DNA of 64,000 nt from Stenopsyche tienmushanensis (lineage: Eukaryota; Arthropoda; Insecta; Trichoptera; Stenopsychidae). The position numbers and the translations under genes were made by a program. Of this stretch, positions 34,870 to 46,539 are shown one piece after another. Numbering within the stretch: position 1 is the stretch's first letter; the number at the start of each line of letters is the position of its first letter. Where the stretch lies: positions 682,001 through 746,000 of the forward strand of contig WACJ01000513.1 of assembly GCA_008973525.1 (NCBI GenBank). Direction: 5' to 3'. Below the pieces are notes generated by a model. It saw only the letters and a list, made by a program, of their open reading frames with translations, was not told the origin of the DNA and ran no database searches.

Positions 34870-37185
34870 CACAAATACTTGTAGTGGAGGCTACGATAAA
34901 CATCTACGAGATTTATGGTGACATATTGGATGTTTAAAAAAAAATCTGGTGATTTGAATTTGAAGGACGACAAGAAATACATCATCAGAAAAAGAGCTGA
35001 TAGGGGTATCGAAAAGTGTTTGCATATTTAGTATAAAAATATCTAATTTATTACAACATTGTAAAGTATAATTCCCTTCATTATTTAATACATCTTCCCG
35101 TCACTCTGGCAGTCCTTTGATCCCTTTTTTGTAAAATGTTTCCGGATTTCTTTTTACTCTGTTAGGCAATGCTCCATGAACCTAAAAAGATGGAAATTCA
35201 TGGGGGGGAGTGACTTTATTAGCATTATACATTTAAAAAAAGCAGCATACAATGCTGGATGTGAATTTATAATAAAAATAATCTGTTGCGCAAAAATAAT
35301 GTTTAACAATAGTTCTGCAAATAAAATAACTTGCAAAAATATTTCCGTTGCTGTATCCGGACACAAACATAAGGTCTCAAAATACGGTGATGGGAAATGG
35401 CTTTTTTATTCAAACATGAAGAACAAAAAACAATGATTAGAACGTAGACAAAATACTATTTCAACCCCTAAACCGTCATTGTATTAAAAACGTGCTTTTG
35501 TGTGTATGGTGGGATTCTAAAGGAATAATTTGAAAGTATTAGCACAATGTGAATAGACACACAATTATCAGATTATTTTAAGTCAAAATTCACTGGATTT
35601 CATGACAAGGGCATGGCCTATTTAAAAGAAAGGTGGCAGATAATGTTGTAAATTATTTTACATAGGAAAAGTTCAATAGGGTTCAAGAATAAATCATATT
35701 GAATTGAATACTCCTGTATACCCCTAATCATTTATTTAAAAAAAAAAAATTAAAATCAATTTGGTTATGTCTATTAAATCAATAAATTTAACAGACATAA
35801 ACTAAATTAATAAAGCCTTTAAGATGTGTCATCATCCCCTGGCCTAAATATCCACCCTCCGTAGAAATCTGCATATGATTTCAAAATATTAATAATATAT
35901 TTAATTGCAAGTCAAATTTATATGGACATTACATTAGGGGTGTTCACATAAATTTGGCATGAAAGTGCGTAGATTTTTGAAATTTCCCATCAACCTCTTC
36001 ACTTTCAGAATCAGGAAGTTCAATTTCATTGTCATTTTAACACGGTTCGATTCCGTTACATTCGAAACCTGAAGCGGAGCAATCTCGAGGCAACGTATTG
36101 ATATTTGGTTGGACACAGTTCAAAGAAGATCTCCGCATAATAATGATTTAGGTTCTGATTACTTACATATTTGTTATCGGATAACTATTTTAATGAACAA
36201 TGTCGGTTTATTATGTTTGAGTATAAAATTAGTCGAGTCGTTTAATTGACTGGTATCGGTAGAGATAAGCGTACGTCATGCGCCGAGAGGGACATAAATT
36301 CGTGTACATGCTCGTATAATTCCATAAATAATAATCAGCAAAAAATACAACCAATTTTCTATTTACTCGACGAGTTTCATTCCGTCATCTTAGATATAAA
36401 TCGAATTTTATAGTTAAAAATCATCACAGTGCAGCCACAAACAGTCCACTGCGGAACTATGGACCTCTTCAATATCCATTCACAGGAAGAGTTCAATATC
36501 CATTTACATCCATCACGTCTGTATCATACATTCACCTATTCATTCGCTCGATATTGAGGGTAGCATTACCACCGAGTTTCATTTGGAATGCTCACCCAGC
36601 GGATATCCTGAATGAGCATATTGACGAACGCTTTTGCGAGTGAAATAACGAAAAATTACTCTAGGCGACATTTTTTATTCTACTGGAAAGGGCTTTTTGG
36701 AGTGCAGAGTCCAGAGACCATGAAATTAGTATGTTAATAGTTTTCATATATTGATAATTGTTAACTGCATATATGTATTTATAACAGATATTCTGGAGTT
36801 TTTTGATCATCTGTGCTTTGATGATTTGCATGATAATTTTCTCTATTAAAGTTTCTTATATATGTGACGTCATTACATTGAACCTTTCTTCTAAAATATT
36901 TTTTATTGCATGACCCCATTATATCTGTTCTTGCAGTTGTTTAGGCAAGTGATTATTAAATAATACACTTTTTCACACTAGTAACCGCTTGATCCAACGG
37001 CAGTGGAGCGATTGAATTGTAATGATATTGAAAATTTGCTCCTGCATTTAAATATCTTATATAAGCATCGCTTCAAAAGATAAAAACTGAAAGCAAAAGA
37101 TTTTTTTCATAGCTCTTCTTTTTATCTTGAGTGCGAACAGTCATATGCCGAGGTGATCGTAGCTCGAGGACAGATTTTAAGCTAT
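34870..37185. other. AT-rich stretch, nothing classifiable
   Basis: Short open frames at 35.2-35.4 kb and 35.9-36.1 kb show no family signature. A local duplication (cttcaatatccattcac / gttcaatatccatttac) lies near 36.47-36.51 kb. Confidence 0.45.
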
Positions 37186-37188
37186 TGA

Positions 37189-37470
37189 TTCAAAATAACA
37201 ACAGATAATTTATTTGAGGCGGCTTTCAGCAATCCCTTTTATGAAACCATTGCCAACCATTTTGACATAGTTTTTCATGATGTATATACGTTTTTAAAAG
37301 AGTGGTTGCTGGCCACACCACCTGTAGAATTTGAACACATGATGATTGATTTAAAAGTCCAATTGCTTAACCGTCAGATTACCTACAGGTATGCAACAGA
37401 TAATACTACATATATAATATTATACATTTGCATTCAAATTCGTTCATTTTTCATTGTGTATCAAACAAAT
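37189..37470 (+). other. open frame without ATG, possible exon or decayed coding sequence
   Basis: Open for 94 codons from a stop at 37186 to TAA. The non-repetitive, protein-like translation includes NLFEAAFSNPFYETIANHF and FLKEWLLATPPVEFEHMM, then VQLLNRQITYR. A donor-like AGGTATGC follows at 37387. Codon use looks coding, but I recognise no family and found no partner exon. About 100 bp on, the minus strand at 37.52-37.72 kb also reads like protein (GTMDSDGYHVLKVPGIRN) before a stop, which suggests a decayed gene copy. Confidence 0.35.
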
Positions 37471-37719
37471 TAACTCTTCAGATGTTTCCTTGTATTATGT
37501 TGAGTTGAGTATCTCGACCTGTTTATCCATCAAAGCCAGCACATCGGCAACAGTCCATAGAATTTTCAATATCTTTCTGTACGACTATATTTCGAATGCC
37601 TGGAACTTTTAGCACATGGTATCCGTCAGAGTCCATGGTTCCAACCCATACCAAATGATGTTGAATATGTAGCAGCGTAAGATTCAGAGTCTGAGAGCCA
37701 AACTGAAGTATCGTGACGT

Positions 37720-39209
37720 CAACACACTCTTCATTTTTAAGAAGCCCGCTCTTGCTTATTCTATTCTAGAGCGGATTTCTTTGCCATTGTTGCATGATTC
37801 ATGCAGACAGCTTCCGAAGTATTTCAAAAACAATAACTGGATCAATTATTCAATTTTTAATATTGATTAATCTAATCAAATATTTCCTGCAATATATAAT
37901 ACATTAAATCAGTTTATCCGTTTCTAAATCAGAACTTTATAGCAATTTTTCGCATGAATTAATAATATATGCTTTATGGGAAAGATTTATATGCATAAGA
38001 TTGGAAATGTATTAATTATAAGCCAACGGATTTTCAAATATGATTATATCATTTATTGTAATTAAAGTTCTCTACCATTAAATTTGTAATTTAAAAAGCA
38101 CTCTTTTTAAACGCAGAAATATCCGAATACAAATACATGCCCTTTTGATAAAAACTTGAACTTAGCCCTCCCTTGCCTATTATACCTGGATTGATTCCGT
38201 TCTCCTTAAGGAACAATGGGATACAAAGATAAAAATAACACAAGAGAAAAATGATTATATTATTGCTTCTTTTGAGATAAACGTATTTTAAAATATCTTT
38301 AGGTTGTATAACGCGTGTGAACTCTTCATTTTCCTAATGTGCTACATACGTTATCACATATAGGCAATCGCACGTAGGCAATTTACTACAAAAATAGTTT
38401 TTCAATATGGTGACTTTCACTTATCGTTCACGTATGTCAATTATACATTGTTTTAAATCCATTCTTTTATAATATAGCAGGTTATTTTAATAACTATTGC
38501 TTGAGATTTCCAATGGTCATAATATTAACACTATCGCTAAAGCACGGTTAATAGCTAAACTTATGCTAGTGACCACACGTTCAATCGAAATTGCACTGTT
38601 GCGCAATACAAAAATCATTGTAACTCTTTTATTAATTAACAATTTGTTATGAGAAACACTCGGAAGTATTCCATAAAATTAAGATTTTAGAGGCATTATA
38701 GAAAGACATAATAATGGGATACTCTATATGCTTTTTAACAAGAAATATATTATAAATATAATTGAAAATTACGGGAGTAGTGATTAACACTTTGAGTTTT
38801 GTAATAGGAAAAATTATAAATAAAGTTTCATCAATTTTAAGCTCAAATAATGAGAATACATATAAGAGTGAACACCTTGAGGAAGAACTGGCTGTCGAAG
38901 ACTATAAGGAATTAATATCCATGCAGCGGAACGAGTTCACCAACAAACAAGAATCATTTACATCCACCGGGAAAAATTAGCTCCCGATATTAGCCCGGGT
39001 GGAGTTCTTTCGTTATAAGCTTTCATATGTCATAGAAATGACCAGTGAAAAGCATAATGTGGCATCATCATCAACAAATCCTGAATTGTGAAAGTCACAA
39101 TTTTTATTTAAAATCAATACAATATTTTGATTTTATTAATAATATATTTTTTAAGAATATGAAGCCAGTTTTTATTAATAAAATTAAAAACTATTAGTTT
39201 TAGGAGCGC
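37720..39209. other. AT-rich stretch with one small frame
   Basis: The only sizeable frame, 38762-38980 plus, has 72 codons rich in Glu, Asn and Ser (HLEEELAVEDYKELISMQ). It has no recognisable domain and no supporting splice or promoter signals; I do not call it a gene. Confidence 0.4.
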
Positions 39210-39342
39210 TTAACACATTTGACGCCACGTAGGTCACCGATGACCTGTGCTGTTGTTGACCAATGCGCCACATCACTCACTGGTGACCTACGATTTTAGT
39301 TTGAATTTTAACATAAAATGTGACCTATATGGCGCCCCTAAG
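39210..39342. mobile_element. short TTAA-associated MITE with GGTCA-rich inverted ends
   Basis: Left end TTAACACATTTGACGCCACG then TAGGTCACC; right end, inverted, GGCGCCATATAGGTCACATT. An internal CGTAGGTCACC / GGTGACCTACG pair makes most of it a hairpin. Confidence 0.55.
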
Positions 39343-39619
39343 TCGAATGCATATACACTTTTTTTTCAAAATTGTAAATCTTAATTTATGAAGAGTATAT
39401 ATGCATACATAATATACACTATAATTTGTTTAACAGCGCATAATCAAATTGGAATAGAAAAGATAAAGATCATAATACATCTAAGATTAAAAATAAACGA
39501 AGAATGTTACATATTATCTACCTATTTCTGGAGATATTTGAAGAGATATTGATGGTATTCCGTAGCACTTTATATCTGAAAATGGTACAATCCTGTTAAT
39601 GGAGGGGCAAATTTATTGT

Positions 39620-40266
39620 AATTAAATGAAATAATTATTCATTTGTTTTTTGTTTTCTTTTTTAAATATATATTTACATACAAATATAAACGACATATTG
39701 GAAGCCAAACATTCTTTATACAATTTAAAATTGACTCGATAAGATATGAATCTAAATAATGATGTACTGTACCTCTGTGCGTGTTTATTACGCCATTTTG
39801 CCAATCCTTACATTTTCTCGACGTTCTGTCGAGTACGTTTACAGTGAACAAACTCTCGTTAATTTCGACAATCAAATCTTTGCCAACAATTTTCTGCCTT
39901 GGCTTTTGACGATGCAAATAGTCAACGTGCAAACTTCTCGCATGTGATTATTCCATTCAAAAGTCGTGTTTTTATGCATGCCCAGTTCTTCGTTGCGTCC
40001 GATGTCAATTCCTTGGACCAAAAATAAAGAAAACGTCACAAATTTTATACGACTAATAACAAACCAATTTCCAGTGTGAATACTTGCTTTTTTCGACATT
40101 TTCCACAATTCCAGACAATCCGCAAGCCATAGTATATCTTAATTTCGTGGCCTTTTTGAAAATACATCTTCATCGGGAGGACACCACGATCTTGAAATAA
40201 TTCTATTGCTTCTTTTTCAGTATGTGACAAATTGAAAACGCGTTCATTTTGACACATAGAAAACAA
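39620..40266 (-). pseudogene. Merlin-family (IS1016/ISXO2-like) transposase relic
   Basis: Three overlapping minus-strand frames trace one protein. 40266-40045 gives LFQDRGVLPMKMYF and WNCGKCRKKQVF, a degenerate zinc-ribbon-like N-terminus. 40108-39872 gives FLVQGIDIGRN and MHKNTTFEWNNHMREVC. 39932-39639 gives LIVEINESLFT. FEWNNHMREVC resembles the Merlin VVDWNNYLREVC block, and VEINESLFT the catalytic VEIDESLF block with Asp replaced by Asn. At least two frameshifts and decay after ESLFT mark it as dead. Merlin transposases belong to the IS1016/ISXO2 DDE group. Terminal repeats were not found. Confidence 0.75.
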
Positions 40267-40894
40267 ACAAATGAAATTTTAAAAATAAAAAACAAATGAA
40301 TATTTATTTACCCTGAAAACTTATTTACAAACAACAAAAAAAAACAGTTCAATAAACGTCAAAATCTTTAATTTAAAATGTGTAAAAAAAAAAATCTTAA
40401 TCGATATATTTTCAACCATTAAATTTTACAATGACCGTTTAAAATTTTAATTTAAAAATGTATAAAATATTATACATTGTTGATTTTAAAACTTTAATTT
40501 ATTTATAAATAATCTTGAACTACAACATGCTTGAAATAGGCTTAAAAATGTATAATTTGTTCTAAAAAAAAAGCGTATTAATTAAGACGCATTTGAAATA
40601 AATAATTGTAAAATTTAAATAATGAAATATTTTAATTTTTATTAATCAAGCGCTAATTATAATTTTAAAAATAATCCGTCTGTACAAGTCGTCAGAATAG
40701 AAATCTGCATTATCATTATTGCGCTCGATTTGTATGGAAGTTATTTAAAACGTCAATAGATGTCAACACTAAAAATTTGTTAAAAATATTAGGTTGATGC
40801 ATTAGTTCTTGCGCTGAAAAATAAAATATCTAATAATATGGGATCTTTAAATAAGGACGCTAGATTTTTAAATGTAATTAAAACAAGCTGTGTG

Positions 40895-41460
40895 TGAGAT
40901 GTTCACTCAATTTTTATTTTATTTGAAAAAATATTTTATGGCAAATATGGAATATAACATCGATTAAATGTACGCCGCGGCTTTGCTCGGCGGTACGTAT
41001 TCGGGAGGTCCAGTTTTCGTTGACTTTGTTGCACAAATCTGACTGAATTTGCTGGATGGCATTAGTTGTGTTGGCTTTGAGGACGTCAATTGTTTGCGGT
41101 TTATACGCATAGACCTGGGATTTAAGATAGCTCCAAAGGAAGAAGTCTAAAGGCGTTAAATCGGTGGCCATTTCATCTCGAGATAACCATGCCCTTAAAT
41201 CTTTTTTGGGGAAACGTTTCTCGAACGGAGCACTGATTTTGAAAATAAAATTAGATAATTTGCACACGTTGTACAATGCTATAATTTTGCATAATATTTT
41301 GCCATATATTACTAAATAATTCACAATAAATTTGATCGATGTTGCTTTAACAACATAGCCGCTATAACTTAACAAAAGTCGAGCGTTCATATTGAAAGAC
41401 TGTATATAAATTTGCATCGTCATCTTTTTGTCAAAATCTATTAACAATTTATCGCTTTTT
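40895..41460 (-). pseudogene. Tc1/mariner-superfamily transposase pseudogene (family V, copy 2)
   Basis: The minus strand gives ISAPFEKRFPKKDLRAWLSR, then DLTPLDFFLWSYLKSQVYAY and LIDVIFH. The DLTPLDFFLWGYLK block contains the third acidic residue region of this transposase group. The N-terminal part is fused directly onto the C-terminal part, so the central DDE region is deleted. Flanking sequence matches copies at 43.98 and 45.81 kb. Confidence 0.85.
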
Positions 41461-41514
41461 ATATATGTACAAGAGCGTATATTTTAAGCTGTCATAGAAC
41501 TAAAATCATTATGA

Positions 41515-41640
41515 CTGTTATCCATCAATTCCGTAAGCACCTTTTCATCTAAGTTGACTGCTCTTTGGTCTCCTTCGTCTTTTCCAGTATACAGGATACC
41601 TTTAAAAGGATATCCATTTCCATCTATGGAGCGAAAGGAT
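41515..41640 (-). pseudogene. piggyBac-like transposase scrap
   Basis: On the minus strand the frame IDGNGYPFKGILYTGKDEGD continues as QRAVNLDEKVLTELMD. ..YTGK(D/E).....NLG..VV..L is a conserved block of piggyBac transposases. It abuts family Z repeat copy 2. Confidence 0.6.
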
Positions 41641-41930
41641 TAAAATTTCCTTCCGGAGCATGAAGAAAAATGTGATTACTTATACAAATTCTATGAAAAA
41701 AAACTGGGTCTGGTCAGACCATTTTCATTGACTGAAGTGTAAAAATAAAAATATTATTTTTTCTCGAAACACAAGGATCCTGAACTTTTTTCTTAATTAT
41801 AAATTTTGTAAAACTATTCAAAGGACAGTTAGGAAGATTTGGTAAGATCTATACATAGCTACTATTAAAAACACTCATCGCAAAAGCAAAATGGTCTGGT
41901 CAGACCATCTTATTAACAGAGAGGTTAAAT
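41626..41930 (+). repeat. dispersed repeat family Z, copy 2
   Basis: Colinear with 26292-26598. It carries two hairpins of the form GGTCTGGTCAGACC (near 41728 and 41891) where copy 1 has one intact palindrome. Confidence 0.75.
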
Positions 41931-43960
41931 AAATGATAATTTGAGCTCAGATTTTTATATTTATCGATTAATATTGACTTTTAGCATAGCAGAAATTCAC
42001 CAAGGAGCGTTCTCATGGAAATACAAAAATCATAGAGATTACCAAATGCTGAAAATATGATACATTTATGTTTAATTTCATAATAAATTCGCCTGTTTTG
42101 GCAGACACTATTACCACCACATAACTATTACCGGTTTGACGACCTTTGTCTCCTCCCTAACATCTTACCCCAACCGTGTCGACTTTCAGCCGCCCTTGAA
42201 TCCTCTGTTCTCCCTTTATATTTCGGCGACCGTCTAGCTGGGAGGTTGTCTGCAGACCTTTTTTTGTGCAACTTCTTCTAAAACCGTAAGTCTTCTTAAA
42301 CTATCTCAATCCAATTTATTTATTCTAACACATGTAACATCATAACGAGCAAAATTTTGCCATGAATAAAATAAATTATCAATTCATTGGCTAACTTTCA
42401 AGTATTGCGTGTTAATCCATCTGCTTGCAATATGGATGGCACATTTGAAGATGCGTGATTTTAATATATAAATTTGAGAAGTAGTGCTTTGTGATTACTT
42501 TGGCTCTGTACTCGTACATCAGTATTCAGATGACAGTGAATACATTATGCTGTGACCTCTACTTCACCCCTACACAATGATCTAATACAGACACCATGTA
42601 TTAAACATAAATTTGTAAAATTTGAGGAATGCATTTTTGCACGCAAATATTATCTTATGGGCCCCGAGATTTAACAGCAAACCGGTTGATGAATCAATCT
42701 GCGGACATCTTCAAGAAATTGTTAGAAAAGTGAAATCTTTCGGAGATAATAATTGACCTCTGGTTGATCTTGGTAAAACGATTTGAAGCATTTAATTTTA
42801 TTCGTCCATTGATCTTCAATCTTTTGCAGTTTATTTATACACGCTTGCAAAAAAATCAATTGAATCAAGCGATCTTGCTGGCTTGAGTTTTTAGTGGCTC
42901 GACCTTAACACCCTTGGAGATCCAATTTCATCTCCATTACTATTCAATATCTTGACGAAATTAAGGTCTTAAGAATTTTGAGTTTTGAATCGAATTTAAA
43001 TAAAATTACAACGTAATCTGTTTGACTTTTCGAGCCCCCTGCGTTGCCTTCTTCGCTACGATGATCAACTAAATGTCGCGTTGTTCGGCTATGGAAACAG
43101 CACCTGGAGTCACTCGGAGCACGAGGCGCTTACCTTATTAGCCTTACCCCGACCCCTTTAGAAAGGGGCGCGTTTGACTTTCAAATTTGTCCTCTAGCTG
43201 TAGTATAACGGAATCTTCCCCACCCTTCTTTCCGGCGGGTGTAATCTCAACACCAAATTATGCAGCCAACTTTATTCGTTTTAGTATTGTTTCTATAAAA
43301 TTGGCACGTATATGTTTGTTTTTTTCTTCATAGATATTCGATAGTTTTTGTTCTGACGCTTCACAGACTTGCAATTTTGAATATTAAATATGTATATTGG
43401 AGTGATGATCAATATTATAATATGTTGCTTTTTGATCTCAGTATACCGAAAAATTGAATTCGCTATTATTAAAATAAATCTCTCACCTCCGCAAACATTT
43501 AGAACAAGATTTTTTTGTGTGCGCAATCGGTTTTGCGAAACATTTAGTGGGTGCACCATGTTGGCGCATATTTGTCTGATGAAACGAAGCGGGGACAGGG
43601 AAAAGAAGGATGCGCGCGCAATACAACGGTTAAGCTCCTAGCCCTTCAGCCCGCACTAGACGTGACCTGAAGCAATAAATCACGCAACTGCATTACTTCG
43701 TTTATATTCAAATAACCATGATCATTAAAATATTGTTTGTAGTAGGAATAAGGTTTCTTGTTATAAAAACGTATGTTTTAACGTCAGTGAACTCGTATTA
43801 TATGATTAGAGACAAAAACTATATAAATTATTCCATAAAATCTTAGAAATCCATGAGGAATGATGAATGAGCAAAGTCGACTGACGGTAAGAAATTGGAT
43901 TGATGGGCAATAAAAAAGGGTCTGTTTCAGGTAGGCTGATATTTGTGTGCAAAAAAAATA
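41931..43960. other. unannotated stretch with two GC-richer patches
   Basis: Near 42.21-42.29 kb, ctttatatttcggcgacc precedes a pyrimidine-rich segment ending in a donor-like GTAAGT at 42.29 kb. At 43.03-43.26 kb there is a GC-richer patch with a CCCCTTT..AAAGGGG hairpin (43153-43168). Neither contains a convincing open frame. Confidence 0.4.
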
Positions 43961-44190
43961 TTTGAATAAGGTTTTTCTCGATTTTTAAATGTAAGGAAAA
44001 CAAGTTGTGTATGAGATATTCACTAAGAGATAATCGTACATTCATCCAAAAATGGATCTCGTCGCCAAAGCGTTTCTGGAACGGAGCTCTGATTTTGATT
44101 ATAAAATTTGATAATCTGCACACGCTTTTCAACATCATAACCTTTTACGATGATTTGTCATGCACTAAAAACATGATCGCAATAATCTAA
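43960..44190 (-). pseudogene. Tc1/mariner-superfamily transposase fragment (family V, copy 3)
   Basis: The minus strand reads SNFIIKIRAPFQKRFGDEIH followed by FWMN. The DEIHFWMN block corresponds to the D-containing (S/G)DE.HF.LNG region of this transposase group. The rest is lost. Confidence 0.75.
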
Positions 44191-44891
44191 CAAATGTCAA
44201 TGTCCAGAATTGTGCTGAAAGCGCACAGAATTGTGCTGACGGTATTCATAGGGTTAATAAAGCATTTAGTAAAACATATTGTACATTTACCTTAGGAACA
44301 CTATCAAACCACAACTCAGACGATTGATTTGATATGATTTCATATCTACAGGACATGTGGTTGGCGACTACATTATTAAAATATAAACGTATAGAAAATC
44401 ATGCTAATAGTTCTTCTGCTGGAATTAAGGAAGATCACCTGAATAAACGTATTGAACTTATGGTTTCTGCATGCAATTCAGAAGATTACTAGGTTTTATA
44501 GACCAACCGCGATAATAAGATCAATCGACGAAATCACTAAATTTGAGATGAACACACAATTATTCATAATTTCTCAGGCGTGTCCTTTAGCATGCAAATG
44601 ATGATTGGTAAAGCAAATCATTAAATATGGTAGGAATCGATTTCACAACGGTAGGAAAATCTCATAGAAATAATACATTTTATCGCATTATTTTATAGAC
44701 TTGATAAGAAACTAAATAAGCTAAGAATTCTTTATAAAAATCAAGGTTATCCAAAGCAAACAGAACCTTCATGCTTATATTTGTAATATATAAATAATTG
44801 TATGTTAATGCCTCTAGCGTTTTAGATAGCAAGCAGTAGTTATTAAGCAAAAGGGGAGAAGTTAGTTGATCCGGGCGACGGCAGATTTAAA

Positions 44892-45329
44892 TATATTAAA
44901 TGTATCAAAAAGTCTTTGCCGATTGTGTGACTGGTGAATATGAAGGATGTGAAAGTTCTTCCCCTCCCTGATTTTTTCAGTCATCTTCTTCACCTTATGG
45001 GATCGTGCATTGTCGTCTTGCAGACTCACTAAATTGTTCCTGATTAATTCTCGATCCTTTATAATTGCTGACAATCCACATCTGTAGTTATTGTTTCGCC
45101 AAGTTCTGCAGTTATTGTTACATAAATTAATAATTCCTTGAAACCGCCAGACGCACAAAAGAATCATGCGGGTCGTCAATCCGGGCTTCGGAGTAAGAAA
45201 TGGTTTTTTAATATTACTGACTAGCTACAAAATAGTTCTTAAATGCTGTCTTCACCGTATTTGAACCCAAACTGAGCTCAAACAGAAGTCTATCAAAATC
45301 GGCAAGGACTTATCGATACATCTAATATA
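44892..45329 (-). mobile_element. internally deleted mariner with both terminal inverted repeats
   Basis: About 32-bp inverted ends share KTMTTTGCCGATT-like cores: AAAGTCTTTGCCGATT on the left, ATAAGTCCTTGCCGATT inverted on the right, each preceded by (A/G)ATGTATC. The 438-bp element keeps a decayed minus-strand frame (TTRMILLCVWRFQGIINL; LQDDNARSHKVKKMTEKIRE), the mariner V.W...G.I and DNARPH blocks. Confidence 0.85.
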
Positions 45330-45804
45330 ACATCGTCGTACAAGGCGGCTTATTCATTATTAGATTAAGAATGCGACTATATCATCTATTTAATGACGGG
45401 CATGTATGAATAATCTACCCACGGGCCATCAGGATGAACGTGTTGATGGCGTGTAGCACACTACACAAAAATTAAGCCAGTTTTATTATATAATAGACAA
45501 TAACGTTCGCAATTTTTTTACAATTAAAATACATAATGTTTTGTTAATTGTAATGATTAAGAATTTGAGAACATGATTTATCATATTTATCTATTGATAA
45601 ATTGTGATTTTAAATCCAATACGGATGGCAGATAAGATACGCGGATAAAAGACTTTAGCTTGAACTGATTCATTTAGCTCATTGAAATTTCTTGGAATTA
45701 AATATAAGTGCATTCATTCGAAAATACGCCTATCTCTTGCAATCATAATTAAGCTCTTGCAATCATACTGAATAAATATGAAATTCACTTATTGCATTAT
45801 GGGG

Positions 45805-46535
45805 TCGCTCGATTTTCAAATGGAAATAAAATAAGTTGCGTGTAAGATATTCACTCAATTTTACTTTTATTTGAAGGATTATAATAAAAGACTCAATTTG
45901 CTGTAAGCCGTTCGTTATAATTAATTTGAGGGCATCAATTGTTTGTAATTTATACGCATAGACCTGCGATTTAGCCCCTAAAGGAGTACTATCCCAGGGC
46001 CTGAGACCCCCCCCCCTCCACTATTCAGAAAGAGCATTCTTGTACATTGAGCTCGGAGACAGACAGAGAACGTAGCGCAGTTCGGGAGACAGAGACGGAG
46101 AGCTTCCCCGCATACATCGCACGTTTGTATAGATCGTTAGCCCAAATTTATCGACTCAAACTGCATCTGCTGAATGTCTATCGTGACATGCGCTGTATAG
46201 CACATAGTGCCGTCGTGTTGAAACCGTATGTCGTCGGTATCCATATCATCCAGTTTAGTTCACAAGAAGTTACTTAACATCGATCTTTTGTGCTCACCGT
46301 TGACTGTTATGACAATGCCAATTTCGTCTTGTTTCTCGAACGGAGCATTGATTTTGATTATAAAACTTGATGATTTGTACACGTTTATCAATAGTATAAC
46401 TTTCCATGAAAATTTGCCATTTATTGTTAAACAATTCGCAATAAATTTGATAGATGTTACTTTAACAACATGGCTGCTATAACTTAACAAATTTCGAGCG
46501 TTTTTATTGAAAGACAGCTTTTTGTGTGTCCTCAT
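45805..46535 (-). pseudogene. Tc1/mariner-superfamily pseudogene (family V, copy 4), interrupted
   Basis: Minus-strand frames read KINAPFEKQDE near 46340, VNGEHKRSMLSNFL near 46290 and TDDIRFQHDGTMCYTAHVTI near 46200. The last matches the catalytic DD.WFQQDGA.CHTA block. A family W element (46019-46157) and a C11 run separate this from the 3' remnant at 45.80-45.98 kb. Confidence 0.8.
46019..46157 (+). mobile_element. Tigger-like family W element nested in family V copy 4
   Basis: Nearly identical to 16610-16750 (gagctcggagacagacagag onward), differing by a missing ~10-bp acagacagag unit and a few bases. It sits between two parts of the same transposase pseudogene. Confidence 0.75.
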
Positions 46536-46539
46536 AAAG

